This document shows positions 38,395 to 38,703 of a stretch of DNA of 38,703 nt, one piece after another. The translations under genes were made by a program, and so were the position numbers. The stretch covers positions 1-38,703 of IMG/VR virus record IMGVR_UViG_3300032288_004567; one strand, given 5' to 3'. Source of the stretch: a virus. Position 1 is the stretch's first letter; the number at the start of each line of letters is the position of its first letter. The notes beneath the pieces were generated by a model. It did not search any database, was not told where the DNA came from, and saw only the letters and a list, made by a program, of their open reading frames with translations.

Positions 38395-38470
38395 AGACTC
38401 TGTTAGTAATTCTGTTCGGGACTCTGTTTATGATTCCATTGATAACTTTATGAAATCTTATGACACTTAA
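38384..38470 (+). CDS. NSVx chain, short unit 3 (28 aa)
   Basis: The frame ATG 38384 to TAA 38468-38470 encodes MTLKDSVSNSVRDSVYDSID and NFMKSYDT. It overlaps unit 2 and unit 4 by 11 bases each through the shared sequence ATGACACTTAA, in which the stop of one frame and the start of the next interlock. It is too short for a usual gene call, but the identical architecture supports it. Confidence 0.5.
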   Translation: MTLKDSVSNSVRDSVYDSIDNFMKSYDT

Positions 38471-38471
38471 A
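38411..38471 (+). repeat. 61-base direct repeat, copy 1
   Basis: Identical to 38643-38703, covering the C-terminal coding end, the ATGACACTTAAA junction and the first codon pair of the next unit. It marks the duplicated junction of the NSVx chain. Confidence 0.9.
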
Positions 38472-38702
38472 GACTCTGTTGATAATTCTGTTAATAAGTC
38501 TGTTGAGAATTATGTTTGTAATTCTGTTAATAATTCTGTTAATAAGTCTGTTGAGAATTATGTTTGGTACTCTGTTGAGAATTATGTTTGGAATTATGTT
38601 TGGAATTCTGTTTATAATTCTGTTAATAATTCTGTTAATAAGTCTGTTCGGGACTCTGTTTATGATTCCATTGATAACTTTATGAAATCTTATGACACTT
38701 AA
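38460..38702 (+). CDS. NSVx tetrapeptide-repeat protein, unit 4
   Basis: An 80-residue protein starting MTLKDSVDNSVNKSVENYVC, followed by repeats that mix NSVx, KSVE and NYVx, with an internal near-repeat of about 39 bases (NSVNKSVENYV twice), and ending DSIDNFMKSYDT. Its start overlaps unit 3 and its end overlaps another ATGACACTTAAA at 38692. The repeat composition implies frequent slippage or recombination. Confidence 0.55.
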   Translation: MTLKDSVDNSVNKSVENYVCNSVNNSVNKSVENYVWYSVENYVWNYVWNSVYNSVNNSVNKSVRDSVYDSIDNFMKSYDT

Positions 38703-38703
38703 A
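38643..38703 (+). repeat. 61-base direct repeat, copy 2
   Basis: Exact copy of 38411-38471, running to the last base of the window. Confidence 0.9.
38692..38703 (+). CDS. Start of the next NSVx chain unit (partial)
   Basis: ATGACACTTAAA (MTLK) repeats the start of units 3 and 4 and runs off the window, so the chain probably continues. Confidence 0.4.

Noticed and set aside
38195-38685. Hydrophobic ILLVILF frames in the NSVx region
   Set aside because: They are shifted readings of the 12-base repeat; the NSVx frame has the conserved starts, ends and junctions.
1-38703. Stop-codon reassignment as in Lak-type phages
   Set aside because: TAG, TGA and TAA all end genes at plausible junctions (for example TAG at 3701, TGA at 3298, TAA at 6359).
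37974-38703. CRISPR array
   Set aside because: The repeats are short, 12-base, codon-phased and coding, without spacers of constant size.

Overview
The window looks like part of a large tailed-phage genome, probably a jumbo or near-jumbo phage of a Gram-negative-type host. The evidence is a portal protein, a RecA-like recombinase, a RecQ-type helicase, pieces of a multisubunit RNA polymerase beta subunit, a tRNA cluster with encoded CCA ends, two free-standing homing endonucleases, and many small phage-type zinc-binding proteins. TAA, TAG and TGA all act as stops, so there is no sign of recoding. Almost every gene is on the + strand. The only - strand genes are the GIY-YIG and HNH endonucleases. 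The host cannot be named from this sequence.

Layout. 23-7361: DNA recombination and replication block (possible ssDNA-binding protein, RecA-like ATPase, three unknowns, RecQ-type helicase, zinc protein). 7398-12866: RNA polymerase beta pieces (8567-9769 and 12141-12866) separated by a GIY-YIG endonuclease, an unknown gene and a permuted papain-like peptidase. 12868-15370: a GH104-like lysozyme and two low-complexity proteins that share an N-terminal peptide. 15417-23856: small genes, a HExxH protein, the portal (17495-19309), a MazG-like pyrophosphatase, several Gly-rich membrane-segment proteins likely to be virion or ejected proteins, and a DUF1064-like protein. 23857-26207: an RNA-rich island with a hairpin-dense transcript, an HNH endonuclease, tRNA-Arg, tRNA-Ile, tRNA-Met, tRNA-Leu, one abnormal tRNA-like element and a highly structured RNA of about 560 nt that encloses tRNA-Met. 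26257-34416: small unknown genes, a possible structured leader at 29936-30136, a run of small membrane proteins (possibly holin-like) and zinc proteins. 34569-37375: a glycosyltransferase, sulfotransferase, methyltransferase and APS kinase, which read together as a sulfation and glycan-modification cassette. 37339-38703: a metallopeptidase followed by a chain of overlapping ORFs made of NSVx tetrapeptide repeats, each ending in FMKSYDT.

Expression. Most starts lack a Shine-Dalgarno sequence. They sit either two bases after the previous stop (TAATTATG) or behind A/C-rich leaders. A recurrent AT-rich motif (TTGTGTTATATAAATTTGTA) at 7381, 23866 and 27775 looks like a phage promoter. Clear intrinsic terminators lie at 8491, 15624, 19679 and 27129.

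The strongest candidates for something undescribed are the ornate RNA around tRNA-Met, the sulfation cassette, the NSVx/FMKSYDT ORF chain, the N-terminal peptide shared by four otherwise unrelated proteins, and the fragmented RNA polymerase beta gene. All functional calls are from reading motifs by eye; no database search was possible.
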